This document shows positions 6,040-7,052 of a DNA stretch of 7,052 nucleotides, in pieces. Below the pieces are notes generated by a model that was not told the origin of the DNA, ran no database searches, and saw nothing but the letters and a program-made list of their open reading frames with translations. The stretch is from NCBI GenBank assembly GCA_024683115.1, contig JAIKYM010000112.1, positions 1 to 7,052 on the forward strand. The letters are read 5' to 3'. The stretch's first letter is position 1, and each line of letters opens with the position of its first letter. Origin of the DNA: Bacilli bacterium. GTDB taxonomy: Bacteria; Bacillota_I; Bacilli_A; RF39; UBA660. The position numbers and the translations under genes were made by a program.

Positions 6040-7052
6040 ATGATAGATGTAAATAATATTAAAGGTATAAGAATTAGTATTGCTTCTCCTGAAAAGATTA
6101 GAGAATGGTCTTATGGTGAAGTTACAAAACCTGAAACTATAAATTACCGTACTTTAAAACCTGAAAGAGATGGATTATTCTGTGAAAAAATCTTTGGGCC
6201 ATCAAAGGATTATGAATGTTCTTGTGGTAAATACAAAAGATTAAGATATAAAAACGTTATTTGTGATAGATGTGGAGTAGAAGTTACAAGTTCTAAAGTT
6301 AGACGTGAACGTATGGGACATATTGAACTTGCTTCTCCATGTTCACACATTTGGTTCTTCAAAGGTGTTCCATCTAAGATGGGATTAATCCTTGATATGT
6401 CTCCAAGAGAACTTGAAGAAGTATTATATTTTGTAAGCTATGTTGTTATTGAACCAGGTAATGCTCCTTTAGTTAAGAAGCAAACATTATCTGATAAAGA
6501 ATATAGAGCATATTATGAAAAATATGGTGATACATTCAAAGTTGGTATGGGTGCTGAAGCTATTAAAGAATTATTAGCTGAAGTAGATTTAGATAAAGAA
6601 ATTGAAGAATTAAATAAAGAATTAGATGGTGCTACAGGACAAAAGAGAACAAGACTTGTTAAGAGACTTGACTGTTTAGTAGCGTTTAAAGAATCAGGAA
6701 ATAAACCTGAATGGATGATACTTGATGCAATTCCAGTTATTCCACCAGATTTAAGACCAATGATTCAATTAGATGGTGGTAGATTTGCTACATCTGATTT
6801 AAATGATTTATATAGAAGAATAATCAATAGAAATAATAGATTAAAGAAATTACTTGAACTTGGAGCTCCTTCAATCATTGTTCAAAATGAAAAGAGAATG
6901 CTTCAAGAGGCAGTAGATACATTGTTTGATAATGGTAGAAGATCTAGAAGTGTTAATAACGCTTCAGGAAGACCATTAAAATCATTATCAAGTATGTTAA
7001 AAGGTAAACAAGGTCGTTTCCGTATGAACCTTTTAGGTAAACGTGTTGACTA
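6040..7052 (+). CDS. rpoC: DNA-directed RNA polymerase subunit beta' (RpoC), N-terminal 337 residues, cut by window edge
   Basis: The frame is open from ATG 6040 to the right edge (337 whole codons plus two bases), so only the N-terminal part of this roughly 1200-residue subunit is visible. It opens with [19 protein letters not shown] and [22 protein letters not shown], the usual RpoC start. The first zinc site is intact: C60, C62, C75 and C78 (C-x-C-x12-C-x2-C), matching E. coli C70/C72/C85/C88. The lid (about 236-249, [16 protein letters not shown]) and the sigma-binding clamp helices (about 251-296) follow, including [19 protein letters not shown] and [17 protein letters not shown]. The last residues, [16 protein letters not shown], reach switch 2; the catalytic NADFDGDQM loop lies beyond the edge. 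Length and spacing up to here show no insertion of note. It is co-transcribed with rpoB. Confidence 0.98.
   Translation, partial: MIDVNNIKGIRISIASPEKIREWSYGEVTKPETINYRTLKPERDGLFCEKIFGPSKDYECSCGKYKRLRYKNVICDRCGVEVTSSKVRRERMGHIELASPCSHIWFFKGVPSKMGLILDMSPRELEEVLYFVSYVVIEPGNAPLVKKQTLSDKEYRAYYEKYGDTFKVGMGAEAIKELLAEVDLDKEIEELNKELDGATGQKRTRLVKRLDCLVAFKESGNKPEWMILDAIPVIPPDLRPMIQLDGGRFATSDLNDLYRRIINRNNRLKKLLELGAPSIIVQNEKRMLQEAVDTLFDNGRRSRSVNNASGRPLKSLSSMLKGKQGRFRMNLLGKRVD

Noticed and set aside
1..7052. Mycoplasma-type genetic code (TGA as Trp)
   Set aside because: Trp is encoded by TGG throughout and no in-frame TGA occurs in the conserved genes, so there is no need for a reassigned code.

Overview
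The window is AT-rich (roughly one third G+C by eye) and comes from a low-GC Gram-positive bacterium. The protein features (two TrhP/U32-type tRNA hydroxylation genes, a Bacillus-like RpoB with an acidic C-terminal tail, SD-led genes, TTGACA/TATAAT-type promoters) point to the Bacilli/Erysipelotrichia/Mollicutes-relative part of the tree. TGG is used for Trp and the genes stop with TAA or TAG with no in-frame TGA, so the standard bacterial code fits and the Mycoplasma code is not supported. The exact lineage cannot be fixed from this sequence alone.

Layout, all on the + strand: (1) 2-1449, the end of a gene that probably encodes a short U32-family protein (TrhP1-like), overlapping by one base a complete U32-family gene (TrhP2/YrrO-like); together they would make 5-hydroxyuridine at the tRNA wobble position. 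(2) 1450-1996, a strong promoter and greA. (3) 1997-2400, about 400 bases usually called intergenic: the greA terminator, an extended -10 promoter, an unlisted 46-codon ORF for a one-helix membrane peptide, a near-identical second copy of the greA terminator, one or two promoters for rpoB, an 8-bp perfect dyad inside the rpoB promoter, and a leader hairpin. (4) 2401-6036, rpoB, complete. (5) 6040-7052, the first 337 codons of rpoC, running off the right edge.

The theme is transcription: the elongation/rescue factor GreA sits directly upstream of the two large RNA polymerase subunits, in place of the usual rplJ-rplL neighbours. greA appears to be its own unit (own promoter and terminator), and rpoB-rpoC are translationally close (3-base gap, strong SD inside the rpoB end).

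The two most interesting points are: the rifampicin pocket of RpoB carries several changes, including the equivalents of E. coli Q513K and H526D, predicting natural rifamycin resistance; and a 30-base element made of the last codons of greA plus its terminator occurs twice (29/30 identical, exactly 231 bases apart), bracketing the small membrane ORF so that both reading frames end in the same IVSIK-stop. I see no mobile element, CRISPR array, tRNA or rRNA. Nothing here amounts to a new defence or mobile system; the novelty candidates lie in the greA-rpoB interval.
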